Of a stretch of DNA of 64,000 nucleotides, positions 27,943-37,379 are shown piece by piece. The DNA is from Hyphomicrobiales bacterium (lineage in GTDB: Bacteria > Pseudomonadota > Alphaproteobacteria > Rhizobiales > Rhizobiaceae). The stretch lies in the NCBI GenBank assembly GCA_900466605.1, contig UBMU01000012.1, forward strand, positions 248,001-312,000, written 5' to 3'. A model generated the notes under the pieces. It searched no databases. It was given only the letters and a program-made list of their open reading frames with translations, and was not told the DNA's origin. The first letter of the stretch is position 1; every line of letters begins with the position of its first letter. Made by a program: the position numbers and the translations under genes.

Positions 27943-28701
27943 CTAAAGTCCTCTGATCATGCCGCCGTCGACGCGGACGGACGACCCGGTCACGTAGCTT
28001 GCCTGCGAGCTTGCCAAGAATACGGCAACCGCAGCAAATTCATCGGGTGTGCCGTATCGACCGGTCGGGATTTCGTTGCGCGATGCCTCCTGAACGGCCT
28101 CGATGCTGGTGCCGGTCTTTTCTGCCTTCAGGCCGTCGAGCTCCGCTACGCGGTCGGTGGCAATGCGACCCGGCAGGACCATGTTGACCGTTATTCCGTG
28201 GCGGGCGACTTCAGAGGCAAGGGTTTTCGACCAACCAGCCACAGCAGCACGGACACCATTCGAAAGCGCCAGATTGGCGATTGGCTGGACTACGCCAGAC
28301 GAGCCGATGGTGATGATACGGCCCCATTTTCGGGCGATCATCCCAGGGAGCATCGCGTCGGTGATCGAGAAGATTGACATTGCCATGGCTTGGAACGCGC
28401 CAAGCCAGGCTTCGCTGGACTGGCCGAGTACAGGCCCGGCCTTGGGACCGCCCGAGTTGTTAATGAGGATATCGACGCCGCCCTGCGCATTTAGCATTGC
28501 TATGAGAGCAACAACGGAAGAGGCGTCGGAGAGATCAACTGCAACTGGAATGATTTTCTCAGTTGGCGGGATCGTGTCGGCAGTGCGCGCGGCTGCAAAA
28601 ACCTGGACGCCCTCTGCCGCAAGCGCTGCTGTAATCGCTGCGCCAAGTCCACGACTTGCACCAAGAACCAGTGCCTTCTTACCCGAAATATGCAGATCCA
28701 T
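27943..28701 (-). CDS. Short-chain dehydrogenase/reductase with an atypical active site
   Basis: 252 aa SDR. The cofactor motif GASRGLG (14-20) and NNSGG are present, as is Ser134/135. The catalytic Tyr-x3-Lys is not: the aligned positions are Ser147 and Arg151 (LSNGVRAAVAG). The C-terminal DGG closing motif is normal. Either the enzyme belongs to a divergent SDR subgroup with a different mechanism or it is not an oxidoreductase. It overlaps the DapA-like stop codon by one base and is part of the racemase/hydantoinase operon. Confidence 0.87.
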   Translation of the reverse strand: MDLHISGKKALVLGASRGLGAAITAALAAEGVQVFAAARTADTIPPTEKIIPVAVDLSDASSVVALIAMLNAQGGVDILINNSGGPKAGPVLGQSSEAWLGAFQAMAMSIFSITDAMLPGMIARKWGRIITIGSSGVVQPIANLALSNGVRAAVAGWSKTLASEVARHGITVNMVLPGRIATDRVAELDGLKAEKTGTSIEAVQEASRNEIPTGRYGTPDEFAAVAVFLASSQASYVTGSSVRVDGGMIRGL

Positions 28702-29627
28702 TACCTTGAAACTCCTAGCTTGCGTTCCTGGCGCGCGATCAGCCGTTCGACTTCTGCGGCCGCTGCTGCATTCAAAGGGGCACCTGGCCGGCGCTGAGTG
28801 GCGCTGGCGATCGCACCGCGCTTGGCAAGCACATACTTGCGCACTGCAAGGCCGAGACCAGGTTGCTGTTCGTAGCGCATCAAAGGCAAGTAGGTATCGA
28901 ACAGGTCGTGCGCCTCTTCGTACCTGCCGTCTCTGCTAAGACGGCAAACGTCAACCATCATCTCCGGGTAGGCAAAACCGGTCATGGCTCCGTCGGCACC
29001 GCGCTGCATTTCTTCAGGAAGGAACACGCCGCCATTTCCGCAAAGGATCGACACACGTCGGCTTCCCTTAGCTTCTGCCGTGCGCAGATCGGTGATTTTC
29101 TGCAAGCCCGGCCAGTCTTCGTGCTTCAGCATCACGATGCTCGGATGTGCATCGAAGATGGTAACGAGTGTTTTCGAGCTGATCTGGACACCCGTCACCA
29201 ACGGAAAGTCTTGCAGGACGACAGGCACTTCGGTGCCGATCGTTTCGACGACCGTGCGATAATAGGTGACGATCTGGTCGTCGGTCCGCAGGCTTGACGG
29301 AGGTGCCACCATGACGCCAGCGGCGCCAAGATCCATGACGACTTTCGTCAGCTCGCCGATTGCTGCCAGCCCAGGCGCCGAGACACCGACGACGACCGGC
29401 TTTCCAGCCGAGCGTGCCAAAGTCTGACGGGTGACTGCAATTGACTCGGCCTGAGTAAGCTTAGGCGCTTCACCCATCATGCCAAGGATCGTCAGACCGT
29501 TGGCGCCTTTCTCGTAGTAGAAGTCGATCATGGTATCGACGCTGGCGGTATCGATGGCGCCGTTCTCGGTAAACGGGGTACAAGCGATCACGAAGACGCC
29601 CGACGTCTCGGTTGAGATGTGTGACAT
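28701..29627 (-). CDS. DapA-like class I aldolase/lyase
   Basis: 308 aa from the ATG at 29627 (GGAGAAAGAT upstream). A DHDPS/NAL TIM barrel with Schiff-base Lys168 in VMLKHEDWPG. The usual catalytic Tyr of the family (in YN.P) is replaced by Phe141 (LQDFP). The N-terminal GANGLTILGMMGE block is the pyruvate/oxo-acid site. It should cleave or form a C-C bond with an oxo-acid such as pyruvate; the substrate is unknown. It sits between the hydantoinase-like gene and the SDR. Confidence 0.88.
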   Translation of the reverse strand: MSHISTETSGVFVIACTPFTENGAIDTASVDTMIDFYYEKGANGLTILGMMGEAPKLTQAESIAVTRQTLARSAGKPVVVGVSAPGLAAIGELTKVVMDLGAAGVMVAPPSSLRTDDQIVTYYRTVVETIGTEVPVVLQDFPLVTGVQISSKTLVTIFDAHPSIVMLKHEDWPGLQKITDLRTAEAKGSRRVSILCGNGGVFLPEEMQRGADGAMTGFAYPEMMVDVCRLSRDGRYEEAHDLFDTYLPLMRYEQQPGLGLAVRKYVLAKRGAIASATQRRPGAPLNAAAAAEVERLIARQERKLGVSR

Positions 29628-29650
29628 ATCTTTCTCCTTGATTGGATGCA

Positions 29651-31012
29651 CTAGAACCAGGCGGAGGTGCCGCGGCCAACATACTGGCCGTCACCGGGGA
29701 CATTGACGACATCGGTGCCATCCCACGCGAGTTTGCCGCCCACATAAGTACGGGCGACGCGGACTTTGAACTCGCGCCCGTCGAACGGGCTCCAGCGCAG
29801 CTCGTCATGCGCCTTGGATGAATCCCAGTTATGTGGCTCGGCTTTGAGAACAGCAATATCGGCGTCGGCACCGACGATTAGAGCGCCCTTTTGCGGCCAA
29901 AGTCCAAAAAACTTCGCAGGCCGTTCGCACAGCTGTTCGACGGTCAGGGCCACGGCGTCGTAACCACGCGCTTCAGCTCCGGTAAAGAATGCAGGCAGTA
30001 GTGTCTCGAGGCCCGGAACACCGGCGCCGGCGTCGAAGATTGACGCCGTTAGCTTGTTATCGATCGGCCAGCTCGAGTGATCGGAGCTGACAAAGGCTAC
30101 ACGACCCGAGGCGACATCGTCCCAGAGCAGCCCGATTTGACCAGGGCGAATCGGCGGATTGACTTTCATCTTCGCGCCGAGCTTTGGACCATCGACTTCA
30201 GGATCGAACCAGAGATAGTGGACGCAGAGTTCGCCGGTCGCCCGGAACCCATCGGCCAGGTAGTTCTCTACCAGATCGAAGCCACGGGTGGTCGTCAGGT
30301 GAACGATGTGAGCATGGGCTCCAGCCGCCGCTCCGAGTTCCAGGAACTGTGCTGTTGCAGCCAATTCGGCAGCCGGTGGCCGGCTCTCTGAGTGCGCCTC
30401 GATGCCGTTGCGTCCAGCCGCTTTGGCAGCGGTAATATTTGCGCGAACGATCTCCTGATCTTCATTGTGGACGCCGAGTGGAATGGCGGTGTCCGCAAGC
30501 GCCCGAAAGATTTCCAAGGTCTGGCTCGAGGAGATGCGAGGAAAACGGGTCGGGCTGCTCTCGAATGTCGAGATCTTGAAAGCAACGACGCCTCGGGCAA
30601 TCAATCCCCCAACCTCGTCAACCGACTGGTCGGGCATGACGGTGGCATAAAGCGCGACGTTAGCGTGGGCGTGTTCGCGAATGGCGGCGATTTTTGCATC
30701 CAGTCTGGCGACCGAATTCAACGGGTCGGGATTGTCATAGGGCATGTCGACGATCGTGGTGATGCCCCCAGCAACCGCCGAGCGTGTTGTCGAGCCGAGC
30801 CCCGGCAGGCCGCCATAGCTGCAAGCGTGTGTCTGGCCGTCGATCACGCCGGGGATGATCAGATCTGTGCCAGCGTCAACAATTTCTGTCGCGTCGGGCG
30901 TTTCACCGGCTCCGATTGCCGCGATCTTTCCGTCCTTGACAGCAATCCAGGCGTTCTGAAGTGGCCCTTCCGGCAAAACGGCGGTGCCGCGGATCACTAT
31001 GCCATAAGTCAT
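29651..31012 (-). CDS. Hydantoinase/allantoinase-like cyclic amidohydrolase
   Basis: 453 aa from the ATG at 31012, which overlaps the racemase stop (ATGA). Carboxylysine candidate Lys146 (AFKIST), metal ligands His181 and His237, and Asp310 (SSDHSSW) are present. The first histidine of the usual His-x-His is Gln60, followed by the normal His62 (DGQTH), so the binuclear centre is altered. The family opens cyclic amides (dihydropyrimidines, hydantoins, allantoin, dihydroorotate). Coupled to a hydantoin/Asp racemase, it most likely opens a five-membered cyclic amide. Cytoplasmic. Confidence 0.88.
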   Translation of the reverse strand: MTYGIVIRGTAVLPEGPLQNAWIAVKDGKIAAIGAGETPDATEIVDAGTDLIIPGVIDGQTHACSYGGLPGLGSTTRSAVAGGITTIVDMPYDNPDPLNSVARLDAKIAAIREHAHANVALYATVMPDQSVDEVGGLIARGVVAFKISTFESSPTRFPRISSSQTLEIFRALADTAIPLGVHNEDQEIVRANITAAKAAGRNGIEAHSESRPPAAELAATAQFLELGAAAGAHAHIVHLTTTRGFDLVENYLADGFRATGELCVHYLWFDPEVDGPKLGAKMKVNPPIRPGQIGLLWDDVASGRVAFVSSDHSSWPIDNKLTASIFDAGAGVPGLETLLPAFFTGAEARGYDAVALTVEQLCERPAKFFGLWPQKGALIVGADADIAVLKAEPHNWDSSKAHDELRWSPFDGREFKVRVARTYVGGKLAWDGTDVVNVPGDGQYVGRGTSAWF

Positions 31013-31671
31013 GACGCGTGCCTTCCATATTGCAGATCGAGTGTTGTGCATGCGAGCGCGACGCCTGCCTGCACCGGGTCGATGACCGGAATGCCAAGGG
31101 CTTGCTGCATCGCCTGACGGTAACCTCCAAGCCCAGCGCAGCCGAGGATGATTACGTCGGCTCCGTCCTCCTCACGCAGCAGCCGTCCGGCGGTCGCTAC
31201 GGTCTTGACGACGTCGCCCGCCATCAGTTCGACGACCGTCATGTCGATCGAGCGATCTCCAGCCAGCCGGCCATCGAAACCGAGGACCTTTAGATAGCGC
31301 AAATGTCGATCGATGGAGGATTGACCAAGCGAAACGATTCCAAATTTCTGGCCTAGGCCCAGTGCAGAGAGATAGGCCGCTTCGGCAATCCCGACGACGG
31401 GGCGGGAGGTGGCCTTTCTAACCGCCGAAATCCCCGGATCGGAAAAGCACGCGAGCACGAATGCGTCGGCCGAGGATGCGGCAACGCCTTCAAGGATGTT
31501 GGGGACCACCAAGGCGACATGGGCGTCCGTCTCGATGCCGGGCGGTGACTTGGCCAGCTCTGTGCATTTGATGTCATGCTGTGTGACGTTGCGGACGACG
31601 CCAAGACAGGCTTCCATCGACCGCGTCACCGACGCTGAGCTGTTGGGATTGATAACGAGAATTTTTGACAA
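31009..31671 (-). CDS. Asp/Glu/hydantoin racemase
   Basis: 220 aa, HyuA/Asp-Glu racemase family. Both catalytic cysteines are visible: Cys75 in VLACFSDPG and Cys178 in ILGCAGLGGY. The N-terminal INPNSSASVT motif is standard. It racemises hydantoins or related cyclic/amino acids, supplying the correct enantiomer to the coupled amidohydrolase. It is the first gene of a five-gene minus-strand operon whose start is 48 bp from the operator at 31719-31736. Confidence 0.9.
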   Translation of the reverse strand: MSKILVINPNSSASVTRSMEACLGVVRNVTQHDIKCTELAKSPPGIETDAHVALVVPNILEGVAASSADAFVLACFSDPGISAVRKATSRPVVGIAEAAYLSALGLGQKFGIVSLGQSSIDRHLRYLKVLGFDGRLAGDRSIDMTVVELMAGDVVKTVATAGRLLREEDGADVIILGCAGLGGYRQAMQQALGIPVIDPVQAGVALACTTLDLQYGRHAS

Positions 31672-31718
31672 GACGATACCTGCGGTACGACAGCGCGGAG
31701 GAGGATTGTATCTTCTAA

Positions 31719-31736
31719 ATATATTACGTAGTATAT
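31719..31736. promoter_or_regulatory. Candidate GntR operator, copy 1
   Basis: ATATATTACGTAGTATAT, an 18-bp near-perfect palindrome centred on ACGT, between the divergent racemase operon and the GntR gene. Two related copies occur at 34474-34491 and 35578-35595, each in front of another unit of the same cluster. I read them as the binding site of the GntR/FCD regulator. Confidence 0.8.
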
Positions 31737-31875
31737 CAGAAAAAACGGGTTGTCAAAGTTCTGTTGGCGCTCGTTGTAAGATGTGATCTGTACGTGGAAA
31801 TCGCCGTGTCGCTGGCATATGCTTTCGATAGGCTCGCATGGCAGCGCCGGCGGAACGGGAAACTGGAGATCGATT

Positions 31876-32568
31876 TTGAACAAAGCGGAGTGGTCGAGCG
31901 GCAAGCGTGGCAAGTCGTTGACAGAGACGGCCTACGCCGTTCTTCGAGAGCGCATCATAACCGGAGAGCTTGCGCCAGGGATGGAGGTGTCGGAGCCGGA
32001 GTTGGCAGAGCAACTCTCCGTGAGCAAGACGCCCGTACGCGAGGCTCTTGCACGCCTGTGTGTCGAAGGGTTCATGGAAGCCTATCCGCGCCGTGGTTAC
32101 CGAGTGACGCCGGTCACCATCAAGGACATGAACGATCTCTTTGCCATCCGCGGCATGCTGGAGGGAACCGCTGCTGCCCTTGCTGCGAAGAACCTCTCGG
32201 ATGGGGAACTCGACGCGCTCGATCGGCTTGCCGATGTTAGGTACGAGATCGGCGAGAAGGTCAGCATCAAGACCTTCGTCGATTCCAACCAGGAATTCCA
32301 TTCGGCCATTGCACAGGGATCGCGCAATCCGCGCCTCTATGCGCTCGTGATGAGCCACCTCGAGGAGTGCGCCCGGCTCTTCTACATGGGTGCGCATGTC
32401 CGCGACATCAATCCTGAAACCAATGACGATCACCATCGTATTGTCGCGGTGCTGCGTCAGCGCGATTCAGAAAAGGCGCGCGAAGCAATCATCGAGCACA
32501 ACGAAAATACCCGCCAGGGAATATTGGGTGCACTGGTTGCCACCGGGCAGGGCGGGTTGACACTTTAA
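31876..32568 (+). CDS. GntR-family (FCD/FadR-type) transcription regulator
   Basis: 230 aa from a TTG at 31876 that follows CTGGAGATCGATT; the frame extends upstream to 31783 but that part lacks a ribosome site and overlaps the control region. N-terminal winged HTH with TAYAVLRERIITGELAPGMEVSE and the KTPVREAL recognition helix, then an all-helical FCD ligand domain (about 90-215) with the Asp/His metal ligands pattern (ANQEFH, HLEEC, HHRIV). It is divergent from the racemase operon and likely represses or activates the whole 26.8-43.1 kb cluster. Ligand unknown. Confidence 0.9.
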   Translation: MNKAEWSSGKRGKSLTETAYAVLRERIITGELAPGMEVSEPELAEQLSVSKTPVREALARLCVEGFMEAYPRRGYRVTPVTIKDMNDLFAIRGMLEGTAAALAAKNLSDGELDALDRLADVRYEIGEKVSIKTFVDSNQEFHSAIAQGSRNPRLYALVMSHLEECARLFYMGAHVRDINPETNDDHHRIVAVLRQRDSEKAREAIIEHNENTRQGILGALVATGQGGLTL

Positions 32569-32583
32569 CTGGACGGGCTTGCG

Positions 32584-34386
32584 TTAGGCGACCTTGACGA
32601 GATGACCGGGCGAAGGCTCAGAATACTGAGCGAGCGGTGGCTGGTAATCGACCGGACGGACAGCACTTGCGATCTCGCCCCCATCTGTCGGACGACGCAG
32701 ATGGCGCCGCGCGGGATCGGCAATTGGGACTGCACTCAGCAATCGGCGGGTATAGGGGTGTTGCGGGTCGCTGAAAATCTGTGACCTTGTGCCGATCTCG
32801 ACGATCTCGCCGAGATACATTACCGCGACGCGATGACTGACGCGCTCGACAACAGCCATATCATGGCTGATGAAGAGATAGGCGATCTTTAGCTGCTCCT
32901 GTAGTTCCATCAAGAGATTGACGACTTGCGCCTTGATTGACACGTCTAGCGCGGACACTGCTTCATCCGCGACGATCAGCCCCGGATTGAGGGTGAGCGC
33001 ACGCGCAATGCTGATGCGTTGTCTCTGCCCGCCTGAAAACTCATGCGGAAAACGCTCGGCCATGTCGGCCTGCAGTCCGACGCGCTCCATCAAATCCGCG
33101 GCTCTATCGCGCGCATCCCTTTTTGTGGCGAGGCCATGGGTGATCATCGGCTCCATGATGGCGTCGCCGACACGCATGCGCGGATTGAGGCTGGAAAAGG
33201 GATCTTGGAAGATCATCTGCATGCGCTGGCGCTGCTTCAGGAGTTTTCTGGCGTCCAGTGCCCTGATGTCTTCGCCATTGATGCGGATCGAACCGCTGAC
33301 GGGCTCCACTAGGCGTAGTACGGAGCGCCCGGTAGTCGACTTGCCGCAGCCAGATTCACCGACCAGCGAGAGTGTCTCGCCTTCGTGGAGGTCGAAGGAA
33401 ATATTCTCGACCGCATGAACGCGACTGGTGACGCGTCCGAGCAGTCCAGATTTGATGTCGAAGCGCGTGACCAGATTGCGCACCTCAAGGATCGGCCGTT
33501 TATTCTCAGCAACGTTTTTCGCGATCTCGCGTTCTGATGAAACGGCTCCCGTGTCCGTGTCCGTGAGTGCGAAGGTCGCCGGGTAGTCGCGCCCCTCCAT
33601 TGACCCAAGCCGCGGTACCGCCGAAAGTAGCGCCTTTGTGTAGGCGTTCGCGGGTTGCGAAAAAATCTTATCGGTCGCGCCTGTCTCAAGGGCGCGCGAC
33701 CGGAACATGACAACAGTCCGGTCTGCAATTTCGGCGACCACGCCCATGTCGTGGGTGATGAACAGAACGGCCATATTTTCTTCGTCCTGCAGACCCTTGA
33801 TCAACGCCAGGATTTCTGCCTGGACCGTTACGTCAAGCGCCGTCGTTGGCTCGTCAGCAATCAAAAGCTTGGGGCGGCAGGCGAGAGCCATTGCGATCAT
33901 CACACGCTGCAGCATGCCACCCGATAGTTGATGCGGATATTCATCAAATCGGCTTCCCGCTGCTGGAATCCTCACCCGCTCGAGCAGTCGGACGGTTTCG
34001 GCCCTTGCCTGTGGCTTCGACATGCCGCGATGGCGCACGATCGCTTCAGCAATCTGGCGTCCAACTGTCAGCACCGGATTGAGGGAGGTCATCGGTTCCT
34101 GGAAGATCATGGCGATCTCGTTGCCGCGAATGTCTTGCATCTCCCGCTCGGGCAGGGACAAAAGATCCGTCTCACCAAGCCTGACATTGCCTGTCACGCG
34201 CGAGTTGCGCTCCGGAAGCAGGCGCATAATCGACATCGCGGTTACGCTCTTGCCAGATCCGGATTCTCCGACGATTGCCACTGTCTCGCCTGCTGCGACG
34301 CTGAAACCCACATCGTTGACAACAGGCGTCCACACGCCATTCCTGCGAAAGGCCGTGGTCAGGTTTTCGACCAAAAGAACTGTCAC
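32584..34386 (-). CDS. Oligopeptide-type ABC importer, fused DppD-DppF ATPase
   Basis: 600 aa from a GTG at 34386 (CCGGAG nine bases upstream); an ATG at 34434 is less likely. Two complete ABC domains in tandem: the first with GESGSGKSV, signature LSGGMLQR and [13 protein letters not shown]; the second with GESGCGKST, signature FSGGQRQR and [14 protein letters not shown], each followed by the oligopeptide-type C-terminal extension with the PxHPYTR motif. It powers the permeases at 37380-39235, although it is encoded on the other strand, 1.2 kb away. The operator copy at 34474-34491 precedes it. Confidence 0.93.
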   Translation of the reverse strand: MTVLLVENLTTAFRRNGVWTPVVNDVGFSVAAGETVAIVGESGSGKSVTAMSIMRLLPERNSRVTGNVRLGETDLLSLPEREMQDIRGNEIAMIFQEPMTSLNPVLTVGRQIAEAIVRHRGMSKPQARAETVRLLERVRIPAAGSRFDEYPHQLSGGMLQRVMIAMALACRPKLLIADEPTTALDVTVQAEILALIKGLQDEENMAVLFITHDMGVVAEIADRTVVMFRSRALETGATDKIFSQPANAYTKALLSAVPRLGSMEGRDYPATFALTDTDTGAVSSEREIAKNVAENKRPILEVRNLVTRFDIKSGLLGRVTSRVHAVENISFDLHEGETLSLVGESGCGKSTTGRSVLRLVEPVSGSIRINGEDIRALDARKLLKQRQRMQMIFQDPFSSLNPRMRVGDAIMEPMITHGLATKRDARDRAADLMERVGLQADMAERFPHEFSGGQRQRISIARALTLNPGLIVADEAVSALDVSIKAQVVNLLMELQEQLKIAYLFISHDMAVVERVSHRVAVMYLGEIVEIGTRSQIFSDPQHPYTRRLLSAVPIADPARRHLRRPTDGGEIASAVRPVDYQPPLAQYSEPSPGHLVKVA

Positions 34387-34473
34387 GCTGGCATGCTCCG
34401 GATATGGGCAGGGTCTCACAAATGCCCATTGCACAGGGCAATTTTTGAAATGTCAAACGGAAAATATCTCGTG

Positions 34474-34491
34474 GTATATTACGTAAGATAT
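34474..34491. promoter_or_regulatory. Candidate GntR operator, copy 2
   Basis: GTATATTACGTAAGATAT, aligned base for base with copy 1. A partly overlapping second version of the motif (AATATCTCGTGGTATAT) begins at about 34463, so two sites may be interleaved. It lies between the ATPase gene and the divergent rhodanese gene and can serve both. Confidence 0.75.
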
Positions 34492-34582
34492 TTATATGTT
34501 GCAATCACCAGGTAATCAGCAAATCATCTCGGTGATATAAGCAGTCACAGTACAAAGGTGACCTGATGAACCGGAGACCGAC

Positions 34583-35440
34583 ATGACCGACGACCTGCGC
34601 AAAGCCGCTTTGCTTACTCCGGCCGAGTTGCGCGACATGCGCGAAACAGGTGTTGATGTTACCGTGATCGCGGTACATTCCATCAATCCTTATAGTGGTC
34701 AGCCGTCCTTCAGTGGTGAACGAATAGAGGGCGCCATAGACACGCAAGCCTACACAGATTTCCAATCGCCGGCGACGATCGAGCGGGGGCAGCGGCCGCT
34801 GCCCGATATCTCCGACCTCCAGGAAAAGGCACGCGCCTGGGGGTTGCGCGGGGAAAGTACGATTGTCATCTACGATGCGGATCGAAGCATGACGGCGGCA
34901 CGTGCCTGGTGGGTGCTGCGTTGGGCGGGGTTGCCTGACGTACGAGTGCTGGACGGTGGCTTTCCGGCGTGGCGAGCAGCCGGATTTCCCGTGACATCTC
35001 AGGTCGCGACACCGGCTACAAGCAACATCGTGCTTACGACAGGACATATGGATGAAATTGGCGCGGATGAGGCGCTGCGCCTTGCTGTCGATGGTGTCCT
35101 GCTCGATGCGCGGATCCGTCCGAACTATATCGGCGGGCAATCGCTGGCGGGCCAACCGCCACGAGGACATATTCCCCATGCCATCAGCGCGCCCGCACCC
35201 GACAATGTTACAGACTATGGAAACTTTGCAGATTCTGCGACGCTGAAAGAGATGTATCGGGCACTCGGTGCCGACGGTCGCAAGCCAGTTGGGGTCTATT
35301 GCGGCGCAGGCATGTCGGCAGCCCATACGGTGCTCGCGCTTGCCGCAATCGGCATCAACGCGGCGATGTATCCTGGCTCCTGGTCGGCCTGGGTCAGCGA
35401 TCCAGCGCGGCCGGTTGTGTTTGGCGCCGACCCAGCCTAA
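34583..35440 (+). CDS. Rhodanese-type sulfurtransferase (two rhodanese domains)
   Basis: 285 aa with tandem rhodanese folds. The N-terminal domain (about 5-140) lacks a cysteine at the active-site loop (YDADRSMTA). The C-terminal domain has the catalytic loop CGAGMSA with Cys240, as in thiosulfate or 3-mercaptopyruvate sulfurtransferases. No signal peptide, so cytoplasmic. It diverges from the ATPase gene, with the operator copy 2 in between. Its presence with a MalY-type C-S lyase hints at sulfur in the substrate; that is inference. Confidence 0.9.
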   Translation: MTDDLRKAALLTPAELRDMRETGVDVTVIAVHSINPYSGQPSFSGERIEGAIDTQAYTDFQSPATIERGQRPLPDISDLQEKARAWGLRGESTIVIYDADRSMTAARAWWVLRWAGLPDVRVLDGGFPAWRAAGFPVTSQVATPATSNIVLTTGHMDEIGADEALRLAVDGVLLDARIRPNYIGGQSLAGQPPRGHIPHAISAPAPDNVTDYGNFADSATLKEMYRALGADGRKPVGVYCGAGMSAAHTVLALAAIGINAAMYPGSWSAWVSDPARPVVFGADPA

Positions 35441-35577
35441 GCCACGGATTCTGCCGCAACTTTCTGCGAAATCATTGCAATGCGGAATAATCTTTCCGCA
35501 AATGCACAATATTTGGGCTATATTGTCTACTTGTTCAAAATGCTTGCATCTCAGGCTTTACAGCTCACGAAGCGATG

Positions 35578-35595
35578 ATATATTTCGTGGAATAT
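35578..35595. promoter_or_regulatory. Candidate GntR operator, copy 3
   Basis: ATATATTTCGTGGAATAT (extending to GATAT...ATATC arms at 35577-35596), about 90 bp upstream of the binding-protein start. Its match to copies 1 and 2, upstream of a third transcription unit of the cluster, supports a shared regulator. Confidence 0.75.
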
Positions 35596-35687
35596 CAGAA
35601 GGGTCTCGAGCCCTTGAACATTCTGATACGACGTAGCTGCGGAGACGCTTCGGTGCGCCTTCGCCTGACCGCGAAAGGGTCGTGCGA

Positions 35688-37256
35688 ATGAAACTGTTTA
35701 AAGGACTTGCCATCGCGGCGGCGCTTGTCGCGCTTCCGATGTTTGCGGTATCGGTCAGCGCGCAGAGCGACGAGCAGCTGAAAACGCTGGTGATCGCGGT
35801 CCCATCTGATCCTGTCAGCCTCGAGCCCGGAACCAATAAGGCCGAGCCCGTAGGCAGCGAAATCATCCTCAACGTCTTTGATACGCTGGTTGCCTGGACT
35901 GCGCCCGATTTCAAGCAGCTGGAAGGCCGGCTGGCCAATAGCTGGACCGTATCCGCCGAAGGCAAGACGTTCGACTTCAAGCTCCGCGAGGGAGTGAAAT
36001 TCCAGGACGGAACAGCCTTCGATGCAGCGGCGGTGAAGTTTTCGCTTGAACGCACCAAAGCAACTAATTCCTACGTGAAGGCGACCTTTGATCTGATCAA
36101 GGACATTGAAGTCGTCTCGCCTACAGAAGTGAAGATCACCCTTTCCGAACCCTATCCCGCCTTCCTGTCGATCCTCGCTCAACCCCAGTCGGCCATCGTT
36201 AGCCCGGCAGCAGTGGCAAAGTTCGGCGACAAGTTTGCCGCCAACCCTGTCGGTACGGGCCCCTTCGCATTCAAGAGCGCCCAGGCCGATACCAACGTCG
36301 TTCTTGAGGCAAACCCCGACTATTTCCGAGGTGCCCCAAAGCTTTCGCGCATAATCTACCGTGTCATCCCGGAGGCCTCTACACGTCGCCTCGAGCTTGA
36401 AAGCGGCGGTGTGGATGTCGTGCAGCAACAGGGGCAGCTTTCGGCTATCGCGGCGGAAGACATTGAAGCGCTGAAGGAAAACAAGGACGTCAAGATCCTC
36501 GAAACGTCCAGCCAGATCATTCGCCAGCTCGAATTCAACAATAGCAAGAAGGACGGTCCCTTTGCCGACCTTCGCGTCCGCCAGGCCGTCACGCATGCGA
36601 TCGACTACGATGGTCTGTTGGCTGGCGTCTTCGGCGGAACTGCCGAGCGCGTATACGGCCCGCTGACCTCCAACAGCTGGGCTTTCGATCCAAAGATCAA
36701 GGAGATGGCGCCGACCTATGATCCTGAGCTTTCCAAAAAGCTGCTCGCAGACGCTGGTGTCGACCCTTCCAGCATCAACTTGAAGCTCTACAGTTTCCAG
36801 GGACCGCTGTGGGGTGCCGTTGCCACCTTTGTGCAAGCCAATCTTGCCGATATCGGCATTACTGCGACGATCGAACAGACCGAATTTCCCGCTTACCGCG
36901 CCCTGCAGACGGCCGGACAGTTTGATGCCGCGCTCGACGGTCGCCAGCCCTGGTATAACGACCCCGATGCACACATCACCATCGGGTATCTCTCGTCGCT
37001 GGCAAGCTCGGCCATGACTTTCCGAATGCCTGAGGACAAAGTACTCGATGACCTTATTCTCAAGGCGCAACAGACGGTCGATATGAATACGCGCAAATCG
37101 CTCTACCAACAGGTGCAGGAAGAGATCGTCAAGCGGGCTCCCGGCGCCTATCTGTTCAGCCCGAAGCTGATCGTCTTTACTCGCGCCAATGTAGAAGGTC
37201 TCGTCGTCAACAGCGCGCCGCCGCTCAACGAATACTGGGGCGTTTCCAAGAAGTAA
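35688..37256 (+). CDS. Oligopeptide-type ABC importer, periplasmic binding protein (SBP_bac_5)
   Basis: 522 aa from the ATG at 35688 (AAAGGG at a good distance; a GTG at 35682 is too close). Residues 1 to about 27 form a Sec signal peptide ending Ser-Ala-Gln. The mature part shows the family-5 hallmarks: SLEPG near the start, GVKFQDGTAFDA, GTGPFAFKS and the FNNSKKDGPFADLRVRQAVTHAID block. It binds the substrate of the importer. First gene of a plus-strand operon, followed by a strong hairpin. Confidence 0.92.
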   Translation: MKLFKGLAIAAALVALPMFAVSVSAQSDEQLKTLVIAVPSDPVSLEPGTNKAEPVGSEIILNVFDTLVAWTAPDFKQLEGRLANSWTVSAEGKTFDFKLREGVKFQDGTAFDAAAVKFSLERTKATNSYVKATFDLIKDIEVVSPTEVKITLSEPYPAFLSILAQPQSAIVSPAAVAKFGDKFAANPVGTGPFAFKSAQADTNVVLEANPDYFRGAPKLSRIIYRVIPEASTRRLELESGGVDVVQQQGQLSAIAAEDIEALKENKDVKILETSSQIIRQLEFNNSKKDGPFADLRVRQAVTHAIDYDGLLAGVFGGTAERVYGPLTSNSWAFDPKIKEMAPTYDPELSKKLLADAGVDPSSINLKLYSFQGPLWGAVATFVQANLADIGITATIEQTEFPAYRALQTAGQFDAALDGRQPWYNDPDAHITIGYLSSLASSAMTFRMPEDKVLDDLILKAQQTVDMNTRKSLYQQVQEEIVKRAPGAYLFSPKLIVFTRANVEGLVVNSAPPLNEYWGVSKK

Positions 37257-37260
37257 GCAG

Positions 37261-37294
37261 CCGGCGAGGCGGGTAACCCGCCTCGCCGGTTTTT
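37261..37294 (+). terminator. Rho-independent terminator/attenuator after the binding-protein gene
   Basis: A 13-bp GC-rich stem (CCGGCGAGGCGGG with its exact complement), loop TAA, followed by five Ts. It is in the middle of the operon, before the permease genes, and so likely sets the excess of binding protein over permease by partial termination. Confidence 0.85.
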
Positions 37295-37379
37295 GCGCTG
37301 CGAAGCGCATCTCTTTCTAAATCGATATGCGCCAAAGTGTCGGCGCTGACCTCACCCGGACGATGTGAATGGACAGGGC

